A DNA stretch of 64,000 bases from the NCBI RefSeq assembly GCF_013032005.1, contig NZ_WQBE01000014.1, positions 1 through 64,000 on the forward strand. The letters run 5' to 3'. The stretch is from Ruegeria atlantica (lineage in GTDB: Bacteria; Pseudomonadota; Alphaproteobacteria; Rhodobacterales; Rhodobacteraceae). Under the pieces are notes generated by a model that saw nothing but the letters and a program-made list of their open reading frames with translations, was not told where the DNA came from and searched no databases. The number at the start of each line of letters is the position of its first letter. Positions within the stretch are counted from its first letter, which is position 1. Shown here one piece after another: positions 1-9,014 of the stretch. The position numbers and the translations under genes are program-made.

Positions 1-272
1 GCCAGACTTCGGGTGTCAGATAACTCAGCCCATCCGGCACATCCAAACCTCGCCCCGACAGTGGCGCGGGTGAGGCCAGCACAAACCGCCGTTCCCCGAA
101 ACGGTTCTGTCGCAAATTCCTTTGAAGGACGATAAGGCAACGCAGGCGGGTTGATTATCTTACCAGTTGAACAAACTGCTGAAACAGGGAGAGTCCGGGT
201 GTGAATTGACCTTTGCGGATCATGTTGACCAGCTCGATGCCAGCCAGGGCAGATGCAGCTGAATCGAAAGAC
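1..272 (-). mobile_element. Truncated IS6-family copy with its flank
   Basis: This stretch repeats positions 11271-11542 with about seven mismatches in 272 bases. Positions 1-102 match the non-IS flank and 103-272 match one end of the IS6-family element, including the terminal repeat that starts ggttctgtcgcaa at 103. In the intact copy this part encodes the transposase C-terminus on the minus strand. Similarity stops abruptly near 270, so only the 3' end of the transposase gene is left. The repeat may start before the window. Confidence 0.85.
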
Positions 273-387
273 TCAAACGATTATCAAGGCCTTCCTGAAA
301 AGTGGCGGTCAGACGGAACGCGAAGCGACGGACTTCGCTGGAATCTTCGCCGATACGGCAGCTGAGCACGCCAAATCTGCGAGTTAA
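271..387 (+). pseudogene. Tail of an unidentified reading frame
   Basis: Directly after the IS similarity ends, a plus-strand frame runs open to a TAA at 385-387 and would encode about 38 residues ending in FADTAAEHAKSAS. It has no start of its own beyond the IS junction. It could be the C-terminus of a gene cut by the insertion or by a later deletion. I do not recognise the family, and a chance open frame is possible. Confidence 0.25.
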
Positions 388-783
388 TCGACCTTAACTT
401 TCATTAGGCAGGTCATGAGCGTTGGTATCGTTCATAGCTTTTGAGCGGACATTCGTTCGAGGCGCAGCATCCGGCAGATTGTGCTCTTTCCAGACCTCGG
501 ATGCACCGCACTATCTGACTCGTGGAAAACCATCCGCACCAACAAGGCGGTCCTTAGCTACCGTTTAGTGGTGTTGCTCAATGCTGCGCCAGCAACCCAC
601 ATTGCCGACCTTCGCTCTATATGCTCGAAATTGGTGGTCGCGAAACTCTAGACTGCGGGCTCACAGCGGACTTTGCAGTCGTTTTCGCGAGGCTATCGCC
701 AGTTTCAGATGATGACACAGTCGCACATTCCCGTCAAAATAACATCGCGAATACCACGCAGGTAAAGACCACACGAATTCGTT
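388..783. other. Non-coding stretch, no gene seen
   Basis: No convincing reading frame, RNA gene or strong terminator was found. Around 580-620 lies a phrase (aatgctgcg..agcaacccacatt, then ccgaccttcgct) that loosely recurs at 1955-1995, suggesting a degenerate dispersed repeat on either side of the membrane protein gene. Confidence 0.4.
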
Positions 784-1828
784 TTGAAAAAGAGCTTTAA
801 GCAAGGAAATTTCATGATTCACTATCGAAATTGCATTGCTTTTGTCGCAGTAATTCTTGGTATGGGCGCGCTACTTACCGCGTTATTTGGGGGAAGCCCA
901 ACTGCGTTAGTGATTGTCGCCGTTTCAGTTTTTGTGGCTTCTCTCGCGATCTCGAAAACCAACCCTCTGAACGGAGAAGCCGTCGACCGAACTTACTACA
1001 CATCGGCTATATTGGGAGCTTGTCTCTATTTCTACGCGCAGTTTCTACGCGCAGTCAGTGGAGCGCACAGAGTTTCTCGGGTATCGAGACCTGGCCGAAC
1101 TAAGATCTCAGCTAGAGGACTCTCAGTCGACCGTGGATCGGCTTGAGATCGATGTCGAAAATGGAACGGGCGCGGCCCGATTCATCCGAGAGAACGAAGA
1201 GCAGTCAGTTCGCGAGATTAGTCGTGAAATTGCCGAGTTTCGTTCGCTTCAAATCGAGTTGAACGCAGCAGAACTGGACGCATGCTTAATTGGAAGCGGC
1301 TTTAACTTTGGGGCTACCGACTTCGGCCTAGATGAGCCCTCTGGTGTTGATGCAATCATTGATGACCATCAAAAAGAAATGGAGCGCGTATTTGCTCAAC
1401 AAATGTGCTCTGCAGCAAGAACGAGAATCGAACAAGAGCGGGCCATTTTTGTCGAAAACTATCCGCTGGCGACAAGGTTCGGCGATATCGAGCAAACCGT
1501 GCTGAAAGAGAGAGGAATATCCCAACGTTTGGTACAGCTCGGCGGGTATAGCGTGACGATAGGAACAGCGTCTGCGGTCTTTAGCGGCGAATTTTCTATG
1601 GCAGAGCACATCACTGCCCTTGAAGAGGCACAAACCGTCCTCAAACAAAAAATCGACGATGTTCGGTCCAAAAGCGGAGAAATTACCGACGAAATTGAGA
1701 AGGAGAAAGAGCGATCAGCTTCCACAATTGGACAGATCGCTCTCTTCATCTGGCCATACGTCTTGATTGCAGTGCTAGGTTTAAAGCTCTCTCGCGCGCC
1801 TAGAAAGAACACGCCTCAATTGGGTTAG
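784..1828 (+). pseudogene. Membrane/coiled-coil protein, frameshifted by a tandem duplication
   Basis: Two overlapping frames form one gene. The first (784-1146) begins MKKSFKQGNF and has two or three hydrophobic helices (about residues 15-55 and 68-86). The second (1058-1828) carries a long charged, coiled-coil-like region and ends with one more membrane helix (LFIWPYVLIAVLGLKL) and a basic tail. Between them the 13-bp unit tttctacgcgcag occurs twice in tandem. Removing one copy joins the frames exactly (LYFYAQ followed by SVERTEFLGY) into one protein of about 343 residues: N-terminal membrane helices, a soluble coiled-coil middle, and a C-terminal anchor. I do not recognise the family. As it stands the product is truncated, unless the unit number varies in the population and the gene can switch on. 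Confidence 0.7.
1029..1054 (+). repeat. 13-bp perfect tandem duplication
   Basis: The unit tttctacgcgcag occupies 1029-1041 and again 1042-1054 with no mismatch. Since 13 is not a multiple of 3, it shifts the frame of the surrounding gene. This is typical of recent slipped-strand replication. Confidence 0.95.
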
Positions 1829-2239
1829 CATCTTACTATCCGACCTCTTCTTGGGGGGATCGATCTGATATCCGCTTCATTGCTGTGTCTTCCGCAATCG
1901 CCTAAGAGCGGACGGGTATAGTCGGCCCATTGCCGACCTTGAGCGCTATGTTCGAATGCTGCGTTTGCAGCCCACATTACTGCCGTTCGCTGCACGGGCA
2001 ATATACAGAGTGTTATGAACTCACCAAATGCGGGACGAAGCGGGCGCTAGAGTGTCCTAGGATTAGGAGCTAAATTATCCAAGCTCAACGGCAAAACTAC
2101 TCGGTCTTTCGCCACTTTGACTAATAAGGCGAGGTCGATCTTGGGGGCTATTCCAAATGCTCAAGAATTGGTTTCAAGCTATGAAGATAGAAAATGTTCG
2201 GCCTGCAGGCAGCGAACGTTAGCGTTTACCGCCCTACAA
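1829..2239. other. Intergenic stretch, no gene seen
   Basis: No open frame with gene-like character was found between the broken membrane protein and the lysR stop. It holds the second copy of the weak dispersed phrase (1955-1995). No clear terminator was seen. Confidence 0.4.
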
Positions 2240-3154
2240 TCAGTGATGGATTTTACCTGCCTTGAACGGGGCTAGGCTCTCTTGGAACTGCTCGATGAAC
2301 TCTAGCGTCACCAGTGACGGTTGCTTCAAAATCGGACGCACAAGGGAAAGCGTATGTGACAAGAGCGGTTTGAACGGTCGGTAGCTCAATCCCTTGTCTG
2401 CATATTGGACGGCGTCCAATTCGCTGACCACGGAAATCCCAACACCTTTTACAGCCAATTCACATGCCGCCGTGAACTGCCTGACTTCGATGTGGGAATT
2501 CAGTTTGACGTTGGCGCTTTGAAAAGCTTTTGAAAGCTGTACAAAAAAATTGCTGTCGCGCCGTGTGTGAATAATCTTGGCGGTTGCAAGATCCGTAGGT
2601 GTCACCTCGGAGAGGTGCTCCAATTCATGTCCGGTAGGAAACACGCAAACTGTACGGACATCGATGTCTCTGCTTTCGACGGCCGGATGCCCGTTAAAGT
2701 TATCTGTGATTCCGAAATCATATTGCTCACCGATCATCCACTCGAGAATACGTTCCGGTCTGTCAGGTTCGATCGTCATGGTTACACCTGGCCTATCTTG
2801 TAAAAACGTGGCGATGACGTTGGGAAGGTGACTGGTGGCGAACCCGGGCAAACATGCGATGCGGATGTGTCCCGCTTTGCGTTGGGTTATGTCTTGACTA
2901 ACGTCCGAGATCTGCTTCATCAATTCCAAAACGCGCTCTACGCTGGGTTGCAGATAACGCACCTCCTGCGAAGGCACCAAGCGACCTTCCCTGCGATCAA
3001 AAAGTTGAAAGCCAAGCGATTTTTCCAGATCGGAAAGCAGTCGGCTGACCGCAGGTTGGCTTATCCCAAGATCCGTAGCTGCAGCAGTGACCGATCCGTT
3101 TGTGGAAACTGCCATGAGCGCCTCCAATTGGCGGATCCTCAAAGTTTGACTCAT
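2240..3154 (-). CDS. LysR-family transcriptional regulator
   Basis: A 304-residue protein of normal LysR length. It has an N-terminal winged helix-turn-helix (about residues 5-65, with GSVTAAATDLGISQPAVSRLL as recognition region) followed by the two-lobed effector-binding domain. It is divergent from ugpBAEC with about 180 bp between the starts, the usual arrangement for a LysR protein controlling its neighbour. By position it is inferred to regulate the ugp operon. That differs from the classical PhoB control of enterobacterial ugp, so the effector may be a glycerol-phosphate compound rather than phosphate status. The effector cannot be read from sequence. Confidence 0.9.
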   Translation of the reverse strand: MSQTLRIRQLEALMAVSTNGSVTAAATDLGISQPAVSRLLSDLEKSLGFQLFDRREGRLVPSQEVRYLQPSVERVLELMKQISDVSQDITQRKAGHIRIACLPGFATSHLPNVIATFLQDRPGVTMTIEPDRPERILEWMIGEQYDFGITDNFNGHPAVESRDIDVRTVCVFPTGHELEHLSEVTPTDLATAKIIHTRRDSNFFVQLSKAFQSANVKLNSHIEVRQFTAACELAVKGVGISVVSELDAVQYADKGLSYRPFKPLLSHTLSLVRPILKQPSLVTLEFIEQFQESLAPFKAGKIHH

Positions 3155-3334
3155 ACTTTGATCCTGGTTCGTTGTTTGCTTAGCTGCTTTATAATGTAAT
3201 GTTATGTTTTTCTCAAAAAATAAATGCTTGAATTATAAATTTGTAACGTTAACGTCGTGAAATCGTCATGTGTGCTGATTACGCGTTGCGGTCGGTATTC
3301 AACGAAGCATCAACACTGATGCATGGGAGGAATC
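3155..3334. promoter_or_regulatory. Divergent lysR/ugpB control region
   Basis: This AT-rich region lies between the divergent starts. A perfect 10-bp palindrome, acgttaacgt (3246-3255), sits about 80 bp before the ugpB start and is a candidate LysR site. The ribosome-binding site ggagg at 3326-3330 fixes the ugpB start at 3335 rather than the in-frame ATG at 3323. Confidence 0.5.
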
Positions 3335-4645
3335 ATGAATAAGCAATTTCTCGGCGCTCTCGCCGTAACTACTGCGTTGTCCCCCGTGGCGGCGATGGCC
3401 CAAACTGAAGTTCAGTTCTGGCACGCCTTCACCGGCCGACTGGGTGAGCTTGTTAAAGCGCAGGTTGAAGAGTTCAACGCCGGCCAGGATGAGTTCGTCG
3501 TGGTAGAAAGCCACAAAGGCAATTACTCGGAAACTCTGAACGCGGGTATTGCGGCCTTCCGCGCCGGTGAGCAGCCCCACATTCTAATGGTTTTCGAAGT
3601 GGGCACGGCAACGATGATGTCGGCCGAAGGTGCGATCAAACCCGTCTATGAAGTGATGGCTGAAAGCGGTGCGTCGTTTGATCCTGACGCGTACATTGGC
3701 GCTGTCAAAGGGTACTATACTACAACGGACGGAGAAATGCTCTCACTGCCTTTCAACTCGTCCACACCGGTTCTGTGGGTCAATCGCGATGCCTTCGAAG
3801 CGGCGGGTGTTGATCCGGACACAGATCTATCGACCTGGGAAAAGGTTGGCGACGTACTTGAGCAGCTTAAGGCTGGCGGCGAGGACTGCCCGCTGGTGAC
3901 TGCATGGCAAAGCTGGATTCACCTCGAGAACCTGTCGGCCTATCACGACGTTCCGTTCGCATCGCAGGACAACGGTTTTGCCGGTCTGGATACCGAGCTG
4001 ATGCTGAACGGTCCGGCGCAGGTCGCACACCTGACAGCAATGGGTGACTGGGCCAAGGATGGCAAGTTCATCTATACCGGACGCAGAAATGAAGGTGGTG
4101 CAAACTTCCGGGCTGGCGAATGCGCATTGTTTACCGAAAGTTCGGCCGGTTACGCTGGCATCAGCTCCGAAGCCGAGTTCGAATTCGATGTTCGCCCGCT
4201 GCCCTATTGGGAAGGCGTCACAAGCGAGCCGCAGAACACCATTATCGGCGGTGCGTCCCTTTGGGTGATGGAAGGTCATGACGCCGAGGAATACAAAGGC
4301 GTCGGCGAATTCCTTAGCTTCCTGTCGTCTTCGGACGTTCAGGCGGCGTGGCACCAGAACACCGGTTATCTTCCGATCACGGCCGAAGCTGGTGAAGCCA
4401 CGCGTGCCGCAGGCTTTTACGACGAAAACCCGGGAACCGATATCGCTGTGATCCAGATGACGGCGAAAGAGCCCACCGCAAATTCGAAAGGTCTGCGTCT
4501 GGGATCGTTTGATCAGATTCGCGGCATCATCGACGAAGAGCTTGAGGCCGTTTGGTCCGGCGAGAAAACCGCTCAGGAAGCGATGGACAGCGCGAAAGAG
4601 CGAGGTGACGCTCTGCTGCGCCGGTTCGAATCCGCCAATCAATAA
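3335..4645 (+). CDS. ugpB: sn-Glycerol-3-phosphate ABC transporter, binding protein
   Basis: A 436-residue secreted solute-binding protein (family 1). It has a signal peptide of about 23 residues (MNKQFLGALAV... cleavage after AMA) and then a mature domain close to E. coli UgpB, with KGNYSETLNAGIAAFRAG, EVGTATMM and PFNSSTPVLWVNRDAF. It captures glycerol-3-phosphate, or glycerophosphodiesters, in the periplasm for UgpAEC. The start at 3335 is chosen because a good Shine-Dalgarno precedes it and the signal peptide begins there. A strong hairpin after the stop probably limits read-through, so the binding protein would be made in excess over the membrane parts. Confidence 0.93.
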   Translation: MNKQFLGALAVTTALSPVAAMAQTEVQFWHAFTGRLGELVKAQVEEFNAGQDEFVVVESHKGNYSETLNAGIAAFRAGEQPHILMVFEVGTATMMSAEGAIKPVYEVMAESGASFDPDAYIGAVKGYYTTTDGEMLSLPFNSSTPVLWVNRDAFEAAGVDPDTDLSTWEKVGDVLEQLKAGGEDCPLVTAWQSWIHLENLSAYHDVPFASQDNGFAGLDTELMLNGPAQVAHLTAMGDWAKDGKFIYTGRRNEGGANFRAGECALFTESSAGYAGISSEAEFEFDVRPLPYWEGVTSEPQNTIIGGASLWVMEGHDAEEYKGVGEFLSFLSSSDVQAAWHQNTGYLPITAEAGEATRAAGFYDENPGTDIAVIQMTAKEPTANSKGLRLGSFDQIRGIIDEELEAVWSGEKTAQEAMDSAKERGDALLRRFESANQ

Positions 4646-4657
4646 TTCGTAACTCGA

Positions 4658-4686
4658 TGCGGGCCTGTTTCGGGCCCGCATTTTCT
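4658..4686 (+). terminator. Intra-operon attenuating hairpin after ugpB
   Basis: A perfect 8-bp stem, tgcgggcc/ggcccgca, with a 7-nt loop and followed by ttttct lies in the ugpB-ugpA gap. It looks like a partial rho-independent terminator setting the ratio of binding protein to permease. Confidence 0.75.
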
Positions 4687-4706
4687 ATATTCGGTGGATT
4701 ATCGGG

Positions 4707-5588
4707 ATGGAAAAACGCGTCACCTTTCGCGGCTGGCTGTTGCCATTGGCGCTAATCGCCCCGCAGGTCGTCATTTCCGCTGTATTTTTTTTCTATCCGG
4801 CGGGGCAGGCTGTTTGGCAATCTCTATTCATACCTGACCCCTTTGGGCTGTCGTCTCAGTTCGTGGGTCTCGGTAACTTTGAATTCCTGCTGAGCGATAA
4901 ATTCTACCGAGCCTCTTTCGTGACGACAGCGGTGTTTTCAACGCTTGTCACTCTCTGCTCGATGATCCCGGCGTTGTTTCTGGCGGTCATCGCGGACCGC
5001 CTGATCAAAGGATCGGGCGTTTACCGGACGCTACTGATCTGGCCCTACGCCGTTGCCCCCGCTGTTGCAGGCGTGCTGTGGCTATTCATGTTCAACACAC
5101 GCGTCGGCGTCGTCTCGTGGTACCTCGGCCAACTCGGCTATGACTGGAACCATGTCCTGAACGGAACCGAGGCCATGGGGCTGGTTGTTGTCGCCTCGGC
5201 CTGGGGGCGCATCAGCTATAACTTCCTGTTTTTCTTCGCGGCATTGCAGTCAGTTCCAAGGTCCGTGATTGAGGCCGCCGCGATCGACGGCGCGCGTTTC
5301 TGGCGCCGGTTCTTCACCATAGTGCTGCCGCTCTTGTCACCCACCGCGTTCTTCCTGCTGGTGGTTAATGTTGTCTACGCCTTCTTTGAAACCTTCGGCG
5401 TGATCCACACGATTACCGGTGGTGGACCACAACAGGCAACAACCATTCTGGTCTACAAGGTCTTCTCGGATGGGTTCGTGGGACAGGATCTGGGTTCGTC
5501 TTCGGCGCAATCGGTCATCCTGCTGATCGTCGTCGGCCTGCTGACGGTCATCCAATTCAAATACGTGGAAAAAAGGGTGCACTACTGA
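4707..5588 (+). CDS. ugpA: sn-Glycerol-3-phosphate ABC transporter permease UgpA
   Basis: A 293-residue inner-membrane permease of the MalF/UgpA type with six or more hydrophobic helices. The first is at about residues 10-33. The cytoplasmic EAA loop that docks on the ATPase is visible as [20 protein letters not shown]. It forms the translocation path with UgpE. Its stop overlaps the ugpE start (TGATG), indicating translational coupling. The start at 4707 ([10 protein letters not shown]) gives the usual length. Confidence 0.93.
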   Translation: MEKRVTFRGWLLPLALIAPQVVISAVFFFYPAGQAVWQSLFIPDPFGLSSQFVGLGNFEFLLSDKFYRASFVTTAVFSTLVTLCSMIPALFLAVIADRLIKGSGVYRTLLIWPYAVAPAVAGVLWLFMFNTRVGVVSWYLGQLGYDWNHVLNGTEAMGLVVVASAWGRISYNFLFFFAALQSVPRSVIEAAAIDGARFWRRFFTIVLPLLSPTAFFLLVVNVVYAFFETFGVIHTITGGGPQQATTILVYKVFSDGFVGQDLGSSSAQSVILLIVVGLLTVIQFKYVEKRVHY

Positions 5589-6445
5589 TGGCAGCCCAAC
5601 AACACGGAATGGTCGAAAAACGCGGAATGGGGATCTGGCTGACCCATGCCATGATGATCCTCGGGGTGTTGATCATTTTTTTCCCGATCTGGCTGGCCTT
5701 TGTCGCGTCGACCGTAACCCAACCGGAAATCGTGACACCGCCCATGCCGTTGGTGCCGGGTGATCAGTTCTGGGAAAACTACAAGGCCGCGCTGTTTTCC
5801 GGCGTGAATGTCCCGGTTGCAACGATGCTGTTCAACAGTTTGGTGATGGCCATCGGGATTGCCGTTGGCAAAATAATCATCTCGCTGCTGTCAGCCTTTG
5901 CGATTGTCTATTTCCGTTTTCCCGGGCGGACAACATTCTTTTGGCTGATCTTCCTGACGCTTATGCTACCGGTCGAGGTGCGTATCGTTCCAACGTTCGA
6001 AGTTGTTGCCGGGTTCGGTATGCTCAACAGCTATTACGGATTGATCTTCCCTCTTATCGCTTCGGCCACGGCAACATTTCTTTTCCGGCAGTTCTTTCTG
6101 ACGATCCCGGATGAACTGGCCGAAGCTGCCCGCGTGGACGGGGCCCGGCCGATGCGGTTCTTCATCGATATCGTGGTGCCGATGAGCCGGACCAATATCG
6201 CAGCGTTGTTCGTGATCCTGTTCATCTATGGGTGGAACCAATATCTCTGGCCGCTTTTGATAACCACCGACCCTGAAATGAACACCATTGTGATGGGTAT
6301 CAAACAGATGTTCCCTTCTGGCGATGATGTGGCCGAATGGCCAGTCATCATGGCCACATCCATTCTGGCGATGATCCCGCCAGTCATCGTGGTGGTGTCG
6401 ATGCAAAAGCTCTTTGTCCGCGGCCTTGTCGATAGCGAGAAGTAA
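5588..6445 (+). CDS. ugpE: sn-Glycerol-3-phosphate ABC transporter permease UgpE
   Basis: A 285-residue permease of the MalG/UgpE type with about six transmembrane helices. The EAA loop is seen as [17 protein letters not shown]. It pairs with UgpA. Its start overlaps the ugpA stop, and only 3 bp separate it from ugpC, so the four ugp genes are clearly one operon. Strong similarity along its length, for example WNQYLWPLL near the C-terminus, makes the call firm. Confidence 0.93.
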   Translation: MAAQQHGMVEKRGMGIWLTHAMMILGVLIIFFPIWLAFVASTVTQPEIVTPPMPLVPGDQFWENYKAALFSGVNVPVATMLFNSLVMAIGIAVGKIIISLLSAFAIVYFRFPGRTTFFWLIFLTLMLPVEVRIVPTFEVVAGFGMLNSYYGLIFPLIASATATFLFRQFFLTIPDELAEAARVDGARPMRFFIDIVVPMSRTNIAALFVILFIYGWNQYLWPLLITTDPEMNTIVMGIKQMFPSGDDVAEWPVIMATSILAMIPPVIVVVSMQKLFVRGLVDSEK

Positions 6446-6448
6446 GAA

Positions 6449-7504
6449 ATGGCAACATTAACCCTTGAGAACGTCAAAAAGAGCTTTGGCCCGACGGACG
6501 TCATCCATGGCATCGATATCGACATTGCGGATGGTGAGTTCATCGTAATCGTTGGCCCTTCGGGCTGCGGGAAGTCCACACTTCTGCGCATGGTTGCGGG
6601 CCTTGAAACCGTGACGGACGGTGAAGTTCGAATTGGCGAAGAACGGGCCAACGAGAAAGAGCCGATGGATCGCGACATCGCCATGGTGTTCCAGAACTAT
6701 GCGCTTTATCCGCATATGTCGGTGCGTCAGAACATGGGTTACGGGCTGAAGATCGCCGGGTTGCCCAAAGATCAAATCGATCAAAAAGTGACCGAGGCAG
6801 CAAAGCTGTTGCAGTTGGAACCTTTGCTGGACCGCAAGCCCAGACAGCTATCAGGCGGTCAGCGTCAAAGGGTGGCGATGGGTCGGGCCATTGTCCGCGA
6901 GCCAGCAGTTTTCCTATTTGATGAGCCGCTTTCGAACCTAGATGCCAAGCTGCGGGTTCAGATGCGTCTGGAAATTCGCGAACTCCAGGAAAAGCTGGGG
7001 ATCACGGCGCTCTATGTGACCCACGATCAAGTCGAAGCCATGACGATGGCCGACAGGATGATCGTGATGAATGGTGGCATCGCCGAGCAGATTGGAACGC
7101 CGTTAGAGGTCTACGAAACACCAAGAACTCTGTTCGCGGCACAGTTCATTGGCAGCCCTGCGATGAATATGTTTGACGCCCAGCGTGAAAACGGGACGAT
7201 CAAGATCGGTGAAATTGCGGTCGGCCGATCTGCTGGTCCTGATACCGCGTTGAAGCTGGGGATACGCCCAGAGCATCTGCTGTTGGATGATAATGGTCCG
7301 CTGGAATCGGCGATTCAGATGGCAGAACCGTTAGGGGCCAACACTTTGTTGCACGGACAACTAGCGAGAGTCGGCGGATCGATCACGATAAGCCTTCCGG
7401 GAGTCCATCCGATCGAGGGCCGGCATCCGAACATGCGGTTCTCGGTCGCCCCAGAGCACATGCATCTGTTTGACCAATCAACCGGTGAAAGGCTGGGCGG
7501 TTAA
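6449..7504 (+). CDS. ugpC: sn-Glycerol-3-phosphate ABC transporter ATPase UgpC
   Basis: A 351-residue ATPase of the MalK/UgpC group that energises import through UgpAE. The Walker [10 protein letters not shown] is at residues 36-44. The signature LSGGQRQR, the Walker B LFDEP and the switch His (YVTHDQ) are all intact. The C-terminal third is the OB-fold (TOBE) regulatory domain usual in this group, of normal length. The last base of its stop is the first base of the next start (TAATG), coupling it to the phosphodiesterase gene. Confidence 0.93.
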   Translation: MATLTLENVKKSFGPTDVIHGIDIDIADGEFIVIVGPSGCGKSTLLRMVAGLETVTDGEVRIGEERANEKEPMDRDIAMVFQNYALYPHMSVRQNMGYGLKIAGLPKDQIDQKVTEAAKLLQLEPLLDRKPRQLSGGQRQRVAMGRAIVREPAVFLFDEPLSNLDAKLRVQMRLEIRELQEKLGITALYVTHDQVEAMTMADRMIVMNGGIAEQIGTPLEVYETPRTLFAAQFIGSPAMNMFDAQRENGTIKIGEIAVGRSAGPDTALKLGIRPEHLLLDDNGPLESAIQMAEPLGANTLLHGQLARVGGSITISLPGVHPIEGRHPNMRFSVAPEHMHLFDQSTGERLGG

Positions 7505-8451
7505 TGACGTTTCCTCAAGTCGAAGCCTTCCGTGGTGGCGAAAACCTGATCCGGATCGTGGGCCATCGAGGGGCAAGAGGCGTTTTGCCCGAAAACAGCA
7601 TGATTGGTTTTGATTTCTCGCTGTCTATCGGTGTCCCGCTTCTTGAGTTTGATGTTGTCCTGACGGCGGATGACGTGCCGGTCATAACCCATAATCATCG
7701 TCTGCACGCCCCGAGCTTTCGCGGCGCAGATGGCCTGTTTCTGACCGGGGAGGAACCGAAGGTTTCGTCACTGACTTTCGAAAAGATTCAGCAATTCGAT
7801 ATTGGACGGTTAGACGGGCATTCTGCCTATGGCCAACGCTTTCCAGACCAGGCCCAATTGGAAGGCGTTCGAGTCCCAAGGCTGATGGACTTGCTAGATT
7901 TGGTAAGTGAACCAAAATACGGCGATGCCTATCTGATGCTCGAACTGAAGTCGGATCCTGACGTGGCCCATGATCCGCTTCATAGGGAGAACTTTGTCGG
8001 GCGAGTTCTACAGGAAGTTCGCGGCAAAGGTCTTTCGTCGCGCGCGGTACTGCACAGTTTTGACTGGAACCTTCTGGAGGAATGTCAGCGAAAAGCTCCT
8101 GATATGCCGTCTTCTTACCTTACACAGCTTCCAGATAACGCGGATGATGTTGGGGAGGATTCCTCGAAAGCGGTTTGCCCTGACTTTCGTGGTCGTTGTG
8201 ATGAAATTCCCGATTTGGTAAAGCAAGCTGGCGGTTCCCTTTGGTGCCCGTACTACGCGGATGTAACGGCTGAAAATGTGGCGCGCGCAAAAGATCTGGG
8301 CCTATGTGTTGCCGTTTGGACGGTCAATGAGCACGAGGAAATAGACAGGATGATCGACCTGCGCGTGGATGCAATCGTATCTGATTACCCTGGGCGGGTT
8401 CAAAGGCATCTGTCGGATTTAGGCATGGGTTGGCATATCGACAACCAGTGA
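7504..8451 (+). CDS. ugpQ: Glycerophosphodiester phosphodiesterase
   Basis: A 315-residue GDPD-family enzyme that hydrolyses glycerophosphodiesters to glycerol-3-phosphate and an alcohol. Catalytic and metal residues are visible near the N-terminus: GHRGARGVLPEN (His-Arg and Glu), the LEFDV pair (Glu, Asp) and THN (His). No signal peptide is seen, so it acts in the cytoplasm on substrates brought in by UgpBAEC. Direct overlap with ugpC supports the name. The protein is somewhat longer than E. coli UgpQ (about 247 residues), the extra length lying in the middle and toward the C-terminus. Confidence 0.88.
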   Translation: MTFPQVEAFRGGENLIRIVGHRGARGVLPENSMIGFDFSLSIGVPLLEFDVVLTADDVPVITHNHRLHAPSFRGADGLFLTGEEPKVSSLTFEKIQQFDIGRLDGHSAYGQRFPDQAQLEGVRVPRLMDLLDLVSEPKYGDAYLMLELKSDPDVAHDPLHRENFVGRVLQEVRGKGLSSRAVLHSFDWNLLEECQRKAPDMPSSYLTQLPDNADDVGEDSSKAVCPDFRGRCDEIPDLVKQAGGSLWCPYYADVTAENVARAKDLGLCVAVWTVNEHEEIDRMIDLRVDAIVSDYPGRVQRHLSDLGMGWHIDNQ

Positions 8452-8469
8452 ATTCTGCATTGCTAATTC

Positions 8470-9009
8470 GTGACGTTTTTTATGTTTCTTCCAGTCGCAA
8501 TCGGAAAGGGTTGGTCACATCTTCACTTCAACCTCCTGTGTAGGGCGAGAAGCATAACGGCTCAGCGTACTAAACAAGCTGCAGCATTGCCTCTGCAATT
8601 GTTCGGCGGTCGCCCCAAAGTACTCCTTATCACGTTGCGTTACACAGGACGCTGGATCATGCCCAAGGGCTGGCCGATGGACGGTGAGCAAGACTGGCGC
8701 ACGGTAGAAATTGAAGCGCTGGCGGAGGCTGGTGTGGAAGATACAGTTTCTCGCAAGCCGATCGGTGAGTTTGAGAACGCTAAGACTTTTAACGACGGTA
8801 CCAGTGTACAAGTGAAAGCCACCGTCTACCCGCTCTACATCTATAAGGTGAAGCGCCGGTGGAAGGAAAGGCACGAAAGAAAAAGGCACTGGCTTTCACC
8901 GAAAGGAACTGCGAAAGCACTCAAACAGCCAGAGTTGGAAGACTTGCTCTTAGACCTAAAAAACAATCCAAGAAAGAACAGATCAATACGCGCAATCGCA
9001 GCGGCTTGA
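8470..9009 (+). CDS. NUDIX hydrolase-like protein with degenerate Nudix box
   Basis: Up to 179 residues, resembling the small alphaproteobacterial NUDIX proteins of the diphosphoinositol-polyphosphate phosphohydrolase type (TGRWIMPKGWPMDGE...EAGVEDTV, then YPLYIYKVKRRWKER). The Nudix box is altered: against the consensus REuxEExGu it reads IEALAEAGV, so the Arg and the first Glu of the EE pair are lost. This predicts weak or no metal-dependent hydrolysis. The first 25-30 residues do not look native, so the true start is uncertain. It is convergent with the acyl-CoA dehydrogenase, with 5 bp between the stops. Confidence 0.65.
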   Translation: MTFFMFLPVAIGKGWSHLHFNLLCRARSITAQRTKQAAALPLQLFGGRPKVLLITLRYTGRWIMPKGWPMDGEQDWRTVEIEALAEAGVEDTVSRKPIGEFENAKTFNDGTSVQVKATVYPLYIYKVKRRWKERHERKRHWLSPKGTAKALKQPELEDLLLDLKNNPRKNRSIRAIAAA

Positions 9010-9014
9010 GGCTA

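Noticed and set aside
3827..4681. Minus-strand frame opposite ugpB
   Set aside because: No family resemblance and it fully overlaps a clear ugpB gene; antisense shadow.
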